Below are positions 52,508-61,277 of a stretch of DNA of 64,000 nucleotides, piece after piece. The stretch is from Larkinella rosea (GTDB taxonomy: Bacteria > Bacteroidota > Bacteroidia > Cytophagales > Spirosomataceae). The notes under the pieces were generated by a model. The model was not told the DNA's origin and did not search any database. It was given only the letters and a program-made list of their open reading frames with translations. How positions within the stretch are numbered: position 1 is the stretch's first letter; each line of letters begins with the position of its first letter. The DNA lies in NCBI RefSeq assembly GCF_003858635.1, contig NZ_RQJO01000011.1, positions 1 to 64,000 of the forward strand, given 5' to 3'. A program made the translations under genes and the position numbers.

Positions 52508-53038
52508 ATGTTTTCAATTGTTGACGTAGAAACGACGGGGGGAATCGGTGGACAAACCCGTCTGACAGAGGTGGCTATTTTTCGATTCGACGGCGTTGAG
52601 GTGGTCGATCGTTTTCACTCGTTGCTCAATCCCCATTGCCCCATTCCGCCGTTTATTGCCCGCATGACCGGTATTTCGGACGAGATGGTGCAATCGGCCC
52701 CGGATTTTGAGGACGTTGCCCACGAAATTGCCCGCGTCACGGAAGGGGCGGTTTTTGTCGCCCACAATGCGCCCTTCGACTACGGTTTTCTGAAGAAAGA
52801 GTTTTCCTGGATTGGCCTGCCGTTTGAGCGTCACCGGCTCTGCACGGTGCAGCTTAGCCGCCGGATTTTTCCGGGCCTGCCCTCGTATAGCCTCGGCAAG
52901 TTGTGTCGCTCCCTCGAAATCCCGGTCAAAAACCGCCACCGCGCCGATGGCGACGCGGCCGCTACCGTCAAACTTTTTGAACTGCTGCTGACGAACGACC
53001 GGCACGGACTGATCAAGTCCCGGCGGGTGAGCATTTAG
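52508..53038 (+). CDS. DnaQ-like 3'-5' exonuclease (DEDDh)
   Basis: 176 aa from ATG 52508 (MFSIVDVETTGG). Exo I FSIVDVETTG with Asp and Glu, Exo II VFVAHNAPFDYGFL, and Exo III HRADGDAAATVKLF with the His five before the last Asp: the epsilon-subunit type. It lacks the tail that binds the polymerase alpha subunit and any GIY-YIG fusion. A proofreading or repair nuclease; the true replicative epsilon may be elsewhere. Its stop lies 3 bp from the convergent peptidase. Confidence 0.92.
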   Translation: MFSIVDVETTGGIGGQTRLTEVAIFRFDGVEVVDRFHSLLNPHCPIPPFIARMTGISDEMVQSAPDFEDVAHEIARVTEGAVFVAHNAPFDYGFLKKEFSWIGLPFERHRLCTVQLSRRIFPGLPSYSLGKLCRSLEIPVKNRHRADGDAAATVKLFELLLTNDRHGLIKSRRVSI

Positions 53039-53041
53039 GGT

Positions 53042-53698
53042 TCATTCCACAATTTTGTACATCTTTTTGGCCTCGGCCCGCGACAGCGCGTTGAAGTGCC
53101 ACCACTCGGTTTTGAGCGACGAAAAACCGGCTTTCTGCATAACCGAGCGCAGGAGCCGCCGGTTTTCGACCTGTTTTCTGGTCAGCTTCCCCTGTTTCAG
53201 CCATTGGTTTTCTTTTTCGGGATAGGCCAGCTCGCCGAAGTAATCGAATTTCGTGCCCATGTCGAGCGGTTTTCCGTCTTTCGTAGCAATCGTCAGATCG
53301 ACGGCGCAACCGTAGTTATGCACCGAACCGTTGCGCGGGTTGGACACATACTTCCCGCGCTCATTGACCGGCAGATGACTCAGGGTTTTCCACAAATCCC
53401 ACTGTGCCGAACGGGGGCGGGTGGCGTCGTAGACCAGCAGGCGGAATTCCGGATTTTTCTGCTGGAGAAAACCGCTTGCTTTCGCCAGTTTTTTAGCCGA
53501 CATCGGTTGCAGGTACGCCCGTGTCAGATCGTCATAGACGTCTTTGCCGACAAAGTTATCGGTCGTCGAATACTTCAACTCCACCAGAATGGTGCGGTCA
53601 ACCGTCTGAATATCCACCAGGCCCTGCCGGATCATGGCTTGTTCGAGTTTCCCCTGCGCAAAGAGAATATTGGGCAGCAAAAGCAATAAATACTTCAT
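53042..53698 (-). CDS. M15 family D-Ala-D-Ala dipeptidase (VanX/DdpX-like)
   Basis: 218 aa. Signal peptide 1-15 (LLLPNILFAQ). Zinc peptidase signatures: LLVYDATRPRSAQWDLWKTL, SVHNYGCAVDLTIA (His and Asp zinc ligands) and TEWWHFNAL (catalytic Glu and zinc His). Members cut D-Ala-D-Ala or trim peptidoglycan stems. No vanH or vanA neighbour, so a wall-recycling role is more likely than vancomycin resistance. Confidence 0.9.
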   Translation of the reverse strand: MKYLLLLLPNILFAQGKLEQAMIRQGLVDIQTVDRTILVELKYSTTDNFVGKDVYDDLTRAYLQPMSAKKLAKASGFLQQKNPEFRLLVYDATRPRSAQWDLWKTLSHLPVNERGKYVSNPRNGSVHNYGCAVDLTIATKDGKPLDMGTKFDYFGELAYPEKENQWLKQGKLTRKQVENRRLLRSVMQKAGFSSLKTEWWHFNALSRAEAKKMYKIVE

Positions 53699-53710
53699 AA
53701 TAGAATAAAT

Positions 53711-53776
53711 CTCTGATTAACCCTGATGTTCTCCGATTAGCCCTGAGAAACGGGTATTACACAGAGTTAATCAGAG
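53711..53776. repeat. inverted and tandem CTGATTAACCCTGA-type repeats
   Basis: CTCTGATTAACCCTG (53711-53725) pairs with CAGAGTTAATCAGAG (53762-53776) at 14 of 15 positions. Several further CCCTGA/TCAGGG copies follow to ~53800. It lies in the divergent region of the peptidase and SpmAB genes. Confidence 0.6.
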
Positions 53777-53857
53777 TGCATCAGGGTTGATCAGGGTTAG
53801 TGCGTTGCGAAATAACGAAAAACCACCTATTTTGCTATCTAAACGTGTCCCCTTACT

Positions 53858-55093
53858 ATGGCCCTTAACTACATTTGGGTAGCTTTTTTTCTGATTGCCT
53901 TTCTAATTGCGCTCTTTAAACTGATTTTTCTGGGCGATACCGAAATCTTCAAGACCATCGTCGAAGGCTTGTTCGATTCCTCCAAAGTCGCCGTTATGGA
54001 TATTGCCCTGCCGCTGGCGGGCGTGATGACGTTTTTTCTGGGCTTGCTGAACATCGGCGAAAAAGCCGGTGCGATCAATTTTCTGGCCCGGATCATTGGG
54101 CCGTTTTTCAATAAACTCTTCCCGGAAGTCCCGAAAAACCACCCCGCCAACGGACAGATGATCATGAATTTTTCGGCGAACATGCTCGGTCTGGACAACG
54201 CGGCCACGCCTTTTGGTCTGAAAGCCATGCAGAGTTTGCAGGAACTGAATCCGCTGAAAGATACGGCTTCCAACGCCCAGATCATGTTTCTGGTCCTGCA
54301 CACCTCCGGCCTGACGATCATTCCCTTGGGAATTATGGCCCAGCGCGCCATTCTGGGTGCGCAGGACCCCTCCGATATTTTTATCCCCTGCCTCGTCGGA
54401 ACGTATGTCGCGACGGTTTTTAGCATGTTTATTGTAGCGCTCCGGCAACGGATCAATCTGTTTAATGGGCTGGTGATGGGCTGGTTGGGCGGTATTACGG
54501 CTTTTCTGGCGCTGGCGTTATGGTATTTGTCGTCGCTGCCGAAAGAAGAAATCGAGCGGGTGTCCAAGGTGGTCGGCAACGTGACCTTGTTTGTGATCAT
54601 CATTGCCTTTCTGTTGGGCGCCATGCGGAAGAAAGTCGATATTTTCGATGCATTTATCGAAGGGGCCAAAGGCGGTTTTGAAACCTCGGTCCGCATTATT
54701 CCGTATCTGGTCGGGATGCTGGTGGCCATCAGTGCCCTGCGAAATTCCGGGGCGATGGCCTACATTGTCGACGGCATGAAATACGTGATCGGCCTGGTGG
54801 GTATCAACACCGATTTTACGGATGCGCTCCCGGTTGCGCTGATGCGGCCCTTGAGCGGGAGCGCGTCGCGGGCGTTGATGATCGACGCGATGAAGGAATT
54901 CGGGCCGGATTCGTTCGTGGGCCGCTTGTCCTGTATTTTTCAGGGGGCCGCCGACACCACGTTTTACATCGTTGCGCTCTATTTCGGCTCCGTAGGTATC
55001 AAGAAAACCCGGTACGCCATCGTGGCGGGTCTGATCGCCGATCTGGCGGGTGTCGTCGCCGGCATTGCGCTGGGGTACTTCTTTTTTCACTGA
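53858..55093 (+). CDS. SpmA-SpmB fusion, nucleoside-recognition (gate) membrane protein
   Basis: 411 aa, about nine membrane helices. The N-terminal half matches SpmA (IALPLAGVMTFFLGLLNIGE, NFSANMLGLDNAATPFGLKA) and the C-terminal half SpmB (FEGAKGGFETSVRIIPYLVG-like region, ALMRPLSGSASRALMID, GAADTTFYIVALYFGSVG). In Firmicutes these are two sporulation genes; in Bacteroidota the fused form is a transporter-like protein of unknown substrate. Stop followed by a toxin-antitoxin pair. Confidence 0.92.
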   Translation: MALNYIWVAFFLIAFLIALFKLIFLGDTEIFKTIVEGLFDSSKVAVMDIALPLAGVMTFFLGLLNIGEKAGAINFLARIIGPFFNKLFPEVPKNHPANGQMIMNFSANMLGLDNAATPFGLKAMQSLQELNPLKDTASNAQIMFLVLHTSGLTIIPLGIMAQRAILGAQDPSDIFIPCLVGTYVATVFSMFIVALRQRINLFNGLVMGWLGGITAFLALALWYLSSLPKEEIERVSKVVGNVTLFVIIIAFLLGAMRKKVDIFDAFIEGAKGGFETSVRIIPYLVGMLVAISALRNSGAMAYIVDGMKYVIGLVGINTDFTDALPVALMRPLSGSASRALMIDAMKEFGPDSFVGRLSCIFQGAADTTFYIVALYFGSVGIKKTRYAIVAGLIADLAGVVAGIALGYFFFH

Positions 55094-55115
55094 GCAAAAG
55101 CCGCAGGGAATTTGT

Positions 55116-55123
55116 TATCTTTG
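55116..55123 (+). promoter_or_regulatory. -7 box of the second toxin-antitoxin module
   Basis: TATCTTTG matches TANNTTTG, 18 bp before the antitoxin ATG. The module is therefore transcribed on its own, not from the SpmAB gene. Confidence 0.5.
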
Positions 55124-55141
55124 GAAAAACGTTGTTCTGTT

Positions 55142-55387
55142 ATGCAAACAATACAAATTCAAGTCAGCGACGAGATGGTTGCTCGCTATGGCGCACAGGC
55201 ATTAGCGGAACGTCTTGAAAAATTGCTGGCGTGGGAAGATTTAAGTGCACGGGCGAAGGAAATCAGCACAGCGCTACAGGAAGCGGGTATTGATTATGAT
55301 GAAATGGCTAAAGAAGCTAAAAAACGAGCCTGGGAAAAGTATAAGTATACAATTAAAGATAAACTTCCTCCCGAAGCCTTTGAGTAA
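55142..55387 (+). CDS. antitoxin of the intact PIN toxin-antitoxin pair
   Basis: 81 aa from ATG 55142 (MQTIQIQVSDEMVARYGAQA). N-terminal strand and helix, then a long charged helical region (AKEISTALQEAGIDYDEMAK) that should wrap the toxin. Its start resembles the antitoxin at 12953. It ends 12 bp before the toxin. AT-richer than the flanking core genes, which suggests transfer. Confidence 0.75.
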   Translation: MQTIQIQVSDEMVARYGAQALAERLEKLLAWEDLSARAKEISTALQEAGIDYDEMAKEAKKRAWEKYKYTIKDKLPPEAFE

Positions 55388-55399
55388 CAAAAAAGATTG

Positions 55400-55834
55400 A
55401 TGGTTCAACAGCCCGCCTATGATTTTGTGATTGACGCTAATGTGCTTTTTAGCTGTTTGATTAGTGGGCGAAAAGACTATTTAAATCTATTTGTTAATTA
55501 CAACATAGCAACACCGGATTTCGTAGTTGATGAATTACGTGAGCATCAAGACGTTATATTGAAGAAGACGCGGCTTCCTGCAGATCGTTTTCATGAATTT
55601 GCCGCTCGAATATTTAAAGATATTACTATTATTCCCAACTTTCTTATATCGACTCAGTATTACTTTCAGGCTTTCCTCCTGTGCCGCGATATAGATCCAG
55701 ACGATACTTCTTATCTGGCTTTGGCATTGCAGTACGACGTTCCTCTGCTTACCCGAGATAAACTTTTGGTCGATGGGCTTCGCGCCAGAGGGTACACAAA
55801 TGTTATTTTATTGGATGAATTATTCAGTCAATAG
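55400..55834 (+). CDS. PIN-domain ribonuclease toxin
   Basis: 144 aa, intact. All four PIN acidic positions are visible: FVIDANVLFSCLI (Asp), FVVDELREHQD (Glu), DIDPDDTSYLALALQ (Asp) and LLTRDKLLVDGLRARG (Asp). VapC-like toxins cut tRNA or mRNA when the antitoxin is lost. ATG at 55400 chosen; it follows the antitoxin by 12 bp. Unlike the copy at 13161, no frameshift is present, so this module should be active. Confidence 0.85.
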   Translation: MVQQPAYDFVIDANVLFSCLISGRKDYLNLFVNYNIATPDFVVDELREHQDVILKKTRLPADRFHEFAARIFKDITIIPNFLISTQYYFQAFLLCRDIDPDDTSYLALALQYDVPLLTRDKLLVDGLRARGYTNVILLDELFSQ

Positions 55835-55852
55835 ACTGATTCGTAATTACTT

Positions 55853-56023
55853 ATGAACATCGACCAAATCCGTGAACACCTGCACCGGCTAATCGACGAG
55901 GTGGACGATATTTACGTCCTGAACGGTCTTTACCGCAACCTGTCGGCCGAAAAACGCCACCGCGAAGCGTACGAAAAAGAACAGCGGGAGAAAGCGCAGG
56001 CGGCTAAAAACCGGAAGAAGTAG
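55853..56023 (+). CDS. 56-aa charged helical protein
   Basis: A short frame reading MNIDQIREHLHRLIDEVDDI, then YVLNGLYRNLSAEKRHREAY, ending in a Lys/Arg/Glu-rich helix (EKEQREKAQAAKNRKK). It starts 18 bp after the toxin stop and is GC-richer than the toxin genes. Codon positions look protein-coding and the predicted helices are amphipathic. No family recognised; it may be a separate core gene rather than part of the module. Confidence 0.55.
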   Translation: MNIDQIREHLHRLIDEVDDIYVLNGLYRNLSAEKRHREAYEKEQREKAQAAKNRKK

Positions 56024-56158
56024 CGACGAAGGAGCGTTTTAACCGCTGATTTGCCCAATCTGGCGGTATGACCAATCCTTATAATGGATTTGAATTCGGT
56101 TTTTGAGCAGATTAGCCCCTCTTTTTGTTACTTTGTGTAACTAACGAATCTGTTGATT

Positions 56159-59155
56159 ATGCCGTTGTCTGTCCGTCAGCGATTGCTGGCTTGCACTCTG
56201 TCTGTTTTATTTTTCGCTCAAACGGTTCATTCCCAGACCGTTCCCTCGTTTCTGAAAGCCAATCCGCGCTGGGTCGATTCGGTTTTTAATGCCATGACGC
56301 CCGACCAGCGGATTTCGCAGCTCATTATGGTGGCCGGTTTTTCGAACCGGACCCAATCCTACGAAGATTCGCTGATGACGCTGGTGCGAACCTACCAGAT
56401 TGGGGGCATCGTCTTCTTTCAGGGAGGACCGATCCGGCAGGCCCGACTGATCAACCGGCTGCAAACCGTCGCCAAAGTGCCGATGCTCGTAGCGCTCGAC
56501 GGCGAGTGGGGATTGGGCATGCGGCTCGACAGCACGGTGCGGTTTCCGTACCAGATGACGATGGGTGCCATTCAGGGGCGCGACGACCTGATTTATAAAA
56601 TGGGCGCGGCCGTGGCCCGCCAGAGCCGTCGGCTGGGGATTCACGTCAATTTTGCCCCGGTGGCCGACGTCAACAACAATCCGAACAACCCGGTTATCAA
56701 CTTTCGTTCGTTTGGCGAAGACAAGGAAGCCGTGGCCCGCAAGGCGCTGGCGTACATGAAAGGCATGCAGGATAACGGATTACTGACCTCGCTGAAACAC
56801 TTTCCCGGCCACGGAGACACCGGAACGGATTCGCACTATGACTTACCGCTGATTTCGAAAAACCGCGAACAACTGGATCAACTGGAACTGTATCCGTTCC
56901 GGAAACTGATCGACGCGGGCGCTGCGGGCGTGATGATTGCCCACCTGAACATTCCGGCACTGGATTCGACACCCAACCTGCCGAGCACGCTTTCGCGCAA
57001 AGTAGTCACTGATTTGTTGAAAAATGAACTGGGTTTTGGGGGGCTGATTTATTCCGACGCCATGAACATGAAAGGCGTCATGAAGTATTTCCCGTCCGGA
57101 ATTGCCGATCGGATGGGGCTTGAAGCAGGGATGGATGTGCTGGAATACACGCTTGACATTCCGCGGGCCATCGCCGAAGTGAAACAGGCGATCGCCGACG
57201 GACGACTTTCGCAGGCCGACATCGACGCCCGTTGCCGAAAAGTGCTGGCGGCCAAAGCCTGGTCGGGGTTGGATCGCTACAAACCGGTCGATCTGATGAA
57301 CCTCGTTCGGGATCTGAATGAACCGGAATCGAATCTGATCAATCGTTTGCTGACGGAAGAAGCCCTGACCGTTTTGAAAAATGACAGGGAACCGTCGGGC
57401 GAACCGCTGATTCCGTTGCTGAATCTGGGGACCAAGCGAATTGCGTCGGTTTCGCTGGATGCGGCTCAGGAAACGTCGTTTCAGAAAATGCTCGCCAATT
57501 ACACGGCGGTGAAGTCGTTCAATATCGCGGCCAGCACGGCAGATACGACGATTGAGCGGATTCGGAAAGAACTGGAAGGCTACGATGTGCTGCTGGTCGG
57601 GGTGCATCTGAGCAACATTCGTCCGGCGGTGCAATACGGCGTTACGCCCAAAACCGTCGCTTTGCTGAAAGAACTGTGCGAAACCGGGAAAGCCGTGGTG
57701 TCGGTTTTTGGTAATCCGTACGCCCTGAACAAACTCGAAGGGCTGGATAAAGCGCGGGGCCTGATCATGGCGTATCAGTTGACCTCGTTTACGGAAGAAC
57801 TGGCCGCCCAGCTTATTTTTGGCGCTATTCCGGCGAAGGGGAAACTGCCGGTGACGGTGAACGAGCAATTTAAACTGAACGACGGAATTGCCACGTCTTC
57901 GATCAGCCGTCTGAAATACACGATTCCGGAAGAGGTGGGTGTCGATTCGTACTTCCTGACGGCCAAAGTCGATTCGCTCATGCAGGTGGCGCTGGAGCAG
58001 AAAGCAACGCCGGGGGGCGTGGTCGAGATGGCGAAAGACGGCAAGGTGATTTTTCGGAAAGCCTACGGAACGCATACCTACGAAGGACTGACGCCGACCA
58101 AGGAAGACGATTTATTTGATCTGGCGTCCGTTACGAAAGTCAGTACCTCAACCCCGGCGCTGATGCGGCTGGTCGACGAAGGCAAATTTGATTTGAACAA
58201 AACCATGGGCGATTACCTGCCTTCGTTCAAAAATTCCAACAAGGCCGATCTGGTCTGGCGCGATGTGCTGACCCACCAGGCCGGTTTGAAGGCGTCGATT
58301 GCGTTCTGGCTGGATACCAAAAATCCGGATGGCACCTGGAAAGACCATACGTTCAGCGAAGAGAAACACGGCCCGTACAAAGTGGAGATTACGGACCATC
58401 TTTTCATGCATAAAAAATACAGGAAAACCATTTTTGAAACGATCCGGGATTCGCCGGTGAGCACCAAGAAGGATTACGTGTACAGCGATTTGTCGTTCAT
58501 TCTGTACCCGCAAATCGTGGAAAAAATGACCGACCAGAATTTCGAAGATTACCTAAAGAAGAATATCTACGAACCGCTGGGTGCCACAACGCTGACGTTC
58601 AATCCCATGCGGTTTTACCCCCTGCCGCGCATTGTGCCGACGGAGTACGACTCGGTTTTTCGGAAGACGCTGGTGTGGGGCCGGGTACACGACGAAGGGG
58701 CTGCCATGCTCGGTGGTCTTTCGGGTCATGCCGGTTTGTTCGGAACTTCCAATGACCTGCTGAAACTGGCGCAAATGTATTTGCAAAAAGGCTATTATGG
58801 TGGAAAACAGTTTATTAGTCCGCAGACGATAACGGAATTTACGCGGTATCAATTCCCCGAAAAAGGCAGCCGGCGCGGCATCGGTTTTGATAAACCAACC
58901 TTCAAATATTCGGGTAATGCACCCAGAAATGCCAGTCCGCAGAGTTTCGGGCACTCCGGTTTTACAGGAACGTTTATCTGGGTCGATCCGCAGTATAACA
59001 TCTCGTACGTGTTTATGTCGAACCGGGTTTACCCGAGCCGCAGCCATACGAAGCTGATTACGCTGAACATCCGGACCAATGTCGCCGACGCGTTGTACGA
59101 AGGTATTTTGCGGGGGCCGACCTCGAATGTGGCCACCATTCTGGCTACCCCGTAA
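56159..59155 (+). CDS. GH3 beta-N-acetylglucosaminidase fused to a beta-lactamase-family serine hydrolase
   Basis: 998 aa from ATG 56159. Signal peptide 1-24. GH3 domain (~30-380), NagZ-like: LMVALDGEWGLGMRL-type barrel segment, NFAPVADVNNNP, LTSLKHFPGHGDTGTDSHYD (catalytic Asp/His motif of NagZ), then SDAMNMKGV. A linking domain (~400-590) follows, then a serine hydrolase (~610-990): FDLASVTKVSTSTP (SxxK), YSDLSFIL (Tyr), HSGFTGTFIW (HxG). It probably trims peptidoglycan or its fragments with both glycosidase and peptidase/esterase activity. A recurrent Bacteroidota architecture. Confidence 0.93.
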   Translation: MPLSVRQRLLACTLSVLFFAQTVHSQTVPSFLKANPRWVDSVFNAMTPDQRISQLIMVAGFSNRTQSYEDSLMTLVRTYQIGGIVFFQGGPIRQARLINRLQTVAKVPMLVALDGEWGLGMRLDSTVRFPYQMTMGAIQGRDDLIYKMGAAVARQSRRLGIHVNFAPVADVNNNPNNPVINFRSFGEDKEAVARKALAYMKGMQDNGLLTSLKHFPGHGDTGTDSHYDLPLISKNREQLDQLELYPFRKLIDAGAAGVMIAHLNIPALDSTPNLPSTLSRKVVTDLLKNELGFGGLIYSDAMNMKGVMKYFPSGIADRMGLEAGMDVLEYTLDIPRAIAEVKQAIADGRLSQADIDARCRKVLAAKAWSGLDRYKPVDLMNLVRDLNEPESNLINRLLTEEALTVLKNDREPSGEPLIPLLNLGTKRIASVSLDAAQETSFQKMLANYTAVKSFNIAASTADTTIERIRKELEGYDVLLVGVHLSNIRPAVQYGVTPKTVALLKELCETGKAVVSVFGNPYALNKLEGLDKARGLIMAYQLTSFTEELAAQLIFGAIPAKGKLPVTVNEQFKLNDGIATSSISRLKYTIPEEVGVDSYFLTAKVDSLMQVALEQKATPGGVVEMAKDGKVIFRKAYGTHTYEGLTPTKEDDLFDLASVTKVSTSTPALMRLVDEGKFDLNKTMGDYLPSFKNSNKADLVWRDVLTHQAGLKASIAFWLDTKNPDGTWKDHTFSEEKHGPYKVEITDHLFMHKKYRKTIFETIRDSPVSTKKDYVYSDLSFILYPQIVEKMTDQNFEDYLKKNIYEPLGATTLTFNPMRFYPLPRIVPTEYDSVFRKTLVWGRVHDEGAAMLGGLSGHAGLFGTSNDLLKLAQMYLQKGYYGGKQFISPQTITEFTRYQFPEKGSRRGIGFDKPTFKYSGNAPRNASPQSFGHSGFTGTFIWVDPQYNISYVFMSNRVYPSRSHTKLITLNIRTNVADALYEGILRGPTSNVATILATP

Positions 59156-59206
59156 AAACCGGGCGGTTTTGGTAAACTGACAATCGAATCTTTAAATGCT
59201 GGATTG

Positions 59207-59659
59207 ATGAAAAATTACCTGCTGCGCCTGGTCGACTACGAGCAATGGGCCAACCGGGCGATCATTGATGCTTTGGGCAGCGTTGCCAGCCCGCCCCACC
59301 GGGCCGTTGAACTGATGGGGCATGTCCTGTCGGCACAACAGGTCTGGATGTCTCGCCTGACGGGTGAAATCAGTTATGTGGCCATCTGGGAAGATATTCC
59401 GATTGCGTGGATGGGCGAAACTTCTGACCGGAATTTTCAGCGGTTAAAAAGCTTTCTGGAAGGCGAATCCGAGGACAAGCTGACCCAGACGATTGCTTAC
59501 AAAACCTCAACAGGCGAACCTTTTGAAAGCCCGCTGACGGATATTTTGCTGCATCTGAGCCACCACGCGGCTTACCACCGGGGCCAGATCGTTCAGTTGA
59601 TTCGTCCGCAACTAACCGAAGCGCCGAAAACGGATTATATTTTCTGGGCAAGAACGTGA
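59207..59659 (+). CDS. DinB-family metal-binding protein
   Basis: 150 aa. Four-helix bundle of the DinB/YfiT type with three His for a metal: ELMGHVLSAQQVWMSRL (first His) and LLHLSHHAAYHRGQIVQLIR (HxxxH). Start near LRLVDYEQWANRAII is typical. DinB-like proteins act as thiol S-transferases in some bacteria; role here unknown. It stands alone, 8 bp from the convergent sensor kinase stop. Confidence 0.9.
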   Translation: MKNYLLRLVDYEQWANRAIIDALGSVASPPHRAVELMGHVLSAQQVWMSRLTGEISYVAIWEDIPIAWMGETSDRNFQRLKSFLEGESEDKLTQTIAYKTSTGEPFESPLTDILLHLSHHAAYHRGQIVQLIRPQLTEAPKTDYIFWART

Positions 59660-59667
59660 TGGATTAC

Positions 59668-60996
59668 TCAGAAAATCATCGAAAATGTACTGCCTTGTCC
59701 TGGCGTTGACGTTACTTTCAACTGACCGTTGTGGAGTTGCATGATTTGCCGCGAAAGACTCAATCCGATACCGGAACCGGTTTTTTTGGTGGTATAAAAC
59801 GGAATAAAAATCTTCTCGATGGCTTCGGGTTCAATGCCCGGGCCATTGTCGATGACATAGATAATCAAGCGGTTATCCTGCGATTTGACTTCGATTTTGA
59901 GCTTGGGTTTGCGTTCTCCTTCCAGAATCTCCATCGCGTTTTTGATCAGGTTGATCAGCACCATTTCAATTTGCCCGGCGTCGGCAAAAATCATTAGATA
60001 GGAGGGAACGGGTGGAGCCTGCAAAATAATGTGTCGTTGCTGCAACTCGGTTTGCACCAGCGCCAATACGTTCCGGATCAGGTTTTCGACGGAGATTTCG
60101 GCCAGCCGTGGTTGCGGAATGGCCGTGAAATTGCGGTACGCGTCGACAAACCGCATAATGCCGCGCCCCCGGTGCTCGATGGTCGTCAGGGCTTCCCGCA
60201 AATCGTTGACCGATTCTTCCTCCGCGCCCGCCAGTTCGGTGTTGACAATCTGTTGCATCGTACCCACCAGCGAGACAATCGGCGTCACGGAATTCATGAT
60301 TTCGTGGCGCAGCACTTTCGTCAGGTTCTGCCAGGCTTCCAGCTCTTTTTGCTGCAATTCCGTCCGGATGTTCTGAATCGATGCGACCGTCACCGGTCGC
60401 CCGCGCAGACTCACCGTAGCACATCGCACCGAGAGTTCCTGTTCCGAATTGGCCTGGTAAACGGCGGGAGTACTGCTGGGCGTCGTTGTTAAAAGATCAT
60501 ATAAGCCAGCGTGAACGGCCTGTAAATCACTGAGATTTCGAAGCCGGTAAATGCCCAGCAACCGCAAAGCCGCCTGATTACTCATTTCAACATTTCCGGC
60601 CATATCGAACGAAATCAGCCCCACGCTAATTTGTTGAACGATGGTATTCAGGTAGTGCAGATTGGCTTCTTTCTCGGCCCGGGCCTGCCGGAACGCTTCC
60701 AGCACTTCGTTGAATTGTTGGTTCAATTCCTTAAAACTCGGCCCCAGTTCGTTATCAGCTTTGAAGGCAACGGCGAAATCCGAATACCGCACCGACTCCA
60801 TAAATCGGGTCAGTTTACGGTTCAGGCTCGTGATGTACCGGTGCAGATTAGCGGTTTGAACCGTCAGTAAAATAAGACCGACGCCCACCAGCAACGACCG
60901 ACTGGCCGGAACCTTCCACCAGACGTAAGCGATCAGGAGGCAGGTAATCAGAATAATGGCAATCCGTATAAAAAGCCCGGTGGCGAATCGTTTCAT
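59668..60996 (-). CDS. NtrY-like membrane sensor histidine kinase
   Basis: 442 aa. Two membrane helices at the start (IAIILITCLLIAYVWW, LLVGVGLILLTVQTANLHRY) with almost no periplasmic loop, a PAS-like segment (~115-210), then NLTKVLRHEIMNSVTPIVSL with the phosphoacceptor His. The ATPase has INLIKNAMEIL, VIDNGPGIEPEA and GSGIGLSLSRQIMQLHNG. It senses from within the membrane or cytosol and should phosphorylate the NtrC-type regulator at 61600. The two genes would be consecutive in one direction but are separated by an antisense toxin-antitoxin module. Confidence 0.92.
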   Translation of the reverse strand: MKRFATGLFIRIAIILITCLLIAYVWWKVPASRSLLVGVGLILLTVQTANLHRYITSLNRKLTRFMESVRYSDFAVAFKADNELGPSFKELNQQFNEVLEAFRQARAEKEANLHYLNTIVQQISVGLISFDMAGNVEMSNQAALRLLGIYRLRNLSDLQAVHAGLYDLLTTTPSSTPAVYQANSEQELSVRCATVSLRGRPVTVASIQNIRTELQQKELEAWQNLTKVLRHEIMNSVTPIVSLVGTMQQIVNTELAGAEEESVNDLREALTTIEHRGRGIMRFVDAYRNFTAIPQPRLAEISVENLIRNVLALVQTELQQRHIILQAPPVPSYLMIFADAGQIEMVLINLIKNAMEILEGERKPKLKIEVKSQDNRLIIYVIDNGPGIEPEAIEKIFIPFYTTKKTGSGIGLSLSRQIMQLHNGQLKVTSTPGQGSTFSMIF

Positions 60997-61052
60997 TTTT
61001 TAGGTTGTTATTCTACAAGTCAAGTGATAAATTGACCTAAAATTGCGCTACA

Positions 61053-61277
61053 ATGAGAACAATAGAAGTAAATATTCTGGCCGATGATGATGAAGAATTT
61101 GTTATGAATATCTTAAATGCATTAGCCCAAAAACGAATTATTGAGATCAATCTCCATAAAGATGTCATTCGCCCTGGTAAACCAATGACCACTGGCGAAC
61201 TAAACCGACTTATTGACGAAAGCGAACTGAGCCGTTCCTATTCGGTGGAAGAAGCTAAAGCTATGCTTGGACTATGA
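61053..61277 (+). CDS. antitoxin of a ParE-type module
   Basis: 74 aa. Short beta start (RTIEVNILADDDEEFVMNIL) then a helix with MTTGELNRLIDESELSRSYS and VEEAKAMLGL, the toxin-wrapping end common in RelE/ParE antitoxins. It overlaps the toxin start by 4 bp (ATGA). Lower GC than the two-component genes it sits between. Intact, unlike its toxin. Confidence 0.8.
   Translation: MRTIEVNILADDDEEFVMNILNALAQKRIIEINLHKDVIRPGKPMTTGELNRLIDESELSRSYSVEEAKAMLGL

Noticed and set aside
53042-53698. Vancomycin-resistance locus based on the VanX-like peptidase
   Set aside because: No vanH, vanA or regulator neighbours and the protein has an export signal; wall recycling is more likely.
56843-58075. 410-codon minus-strand frame inside the GH3 fusion gene
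   Set aside because: Arg/His-rich product typical of antisense of a GC-biased gene; the plus-strand protein has full motifs.
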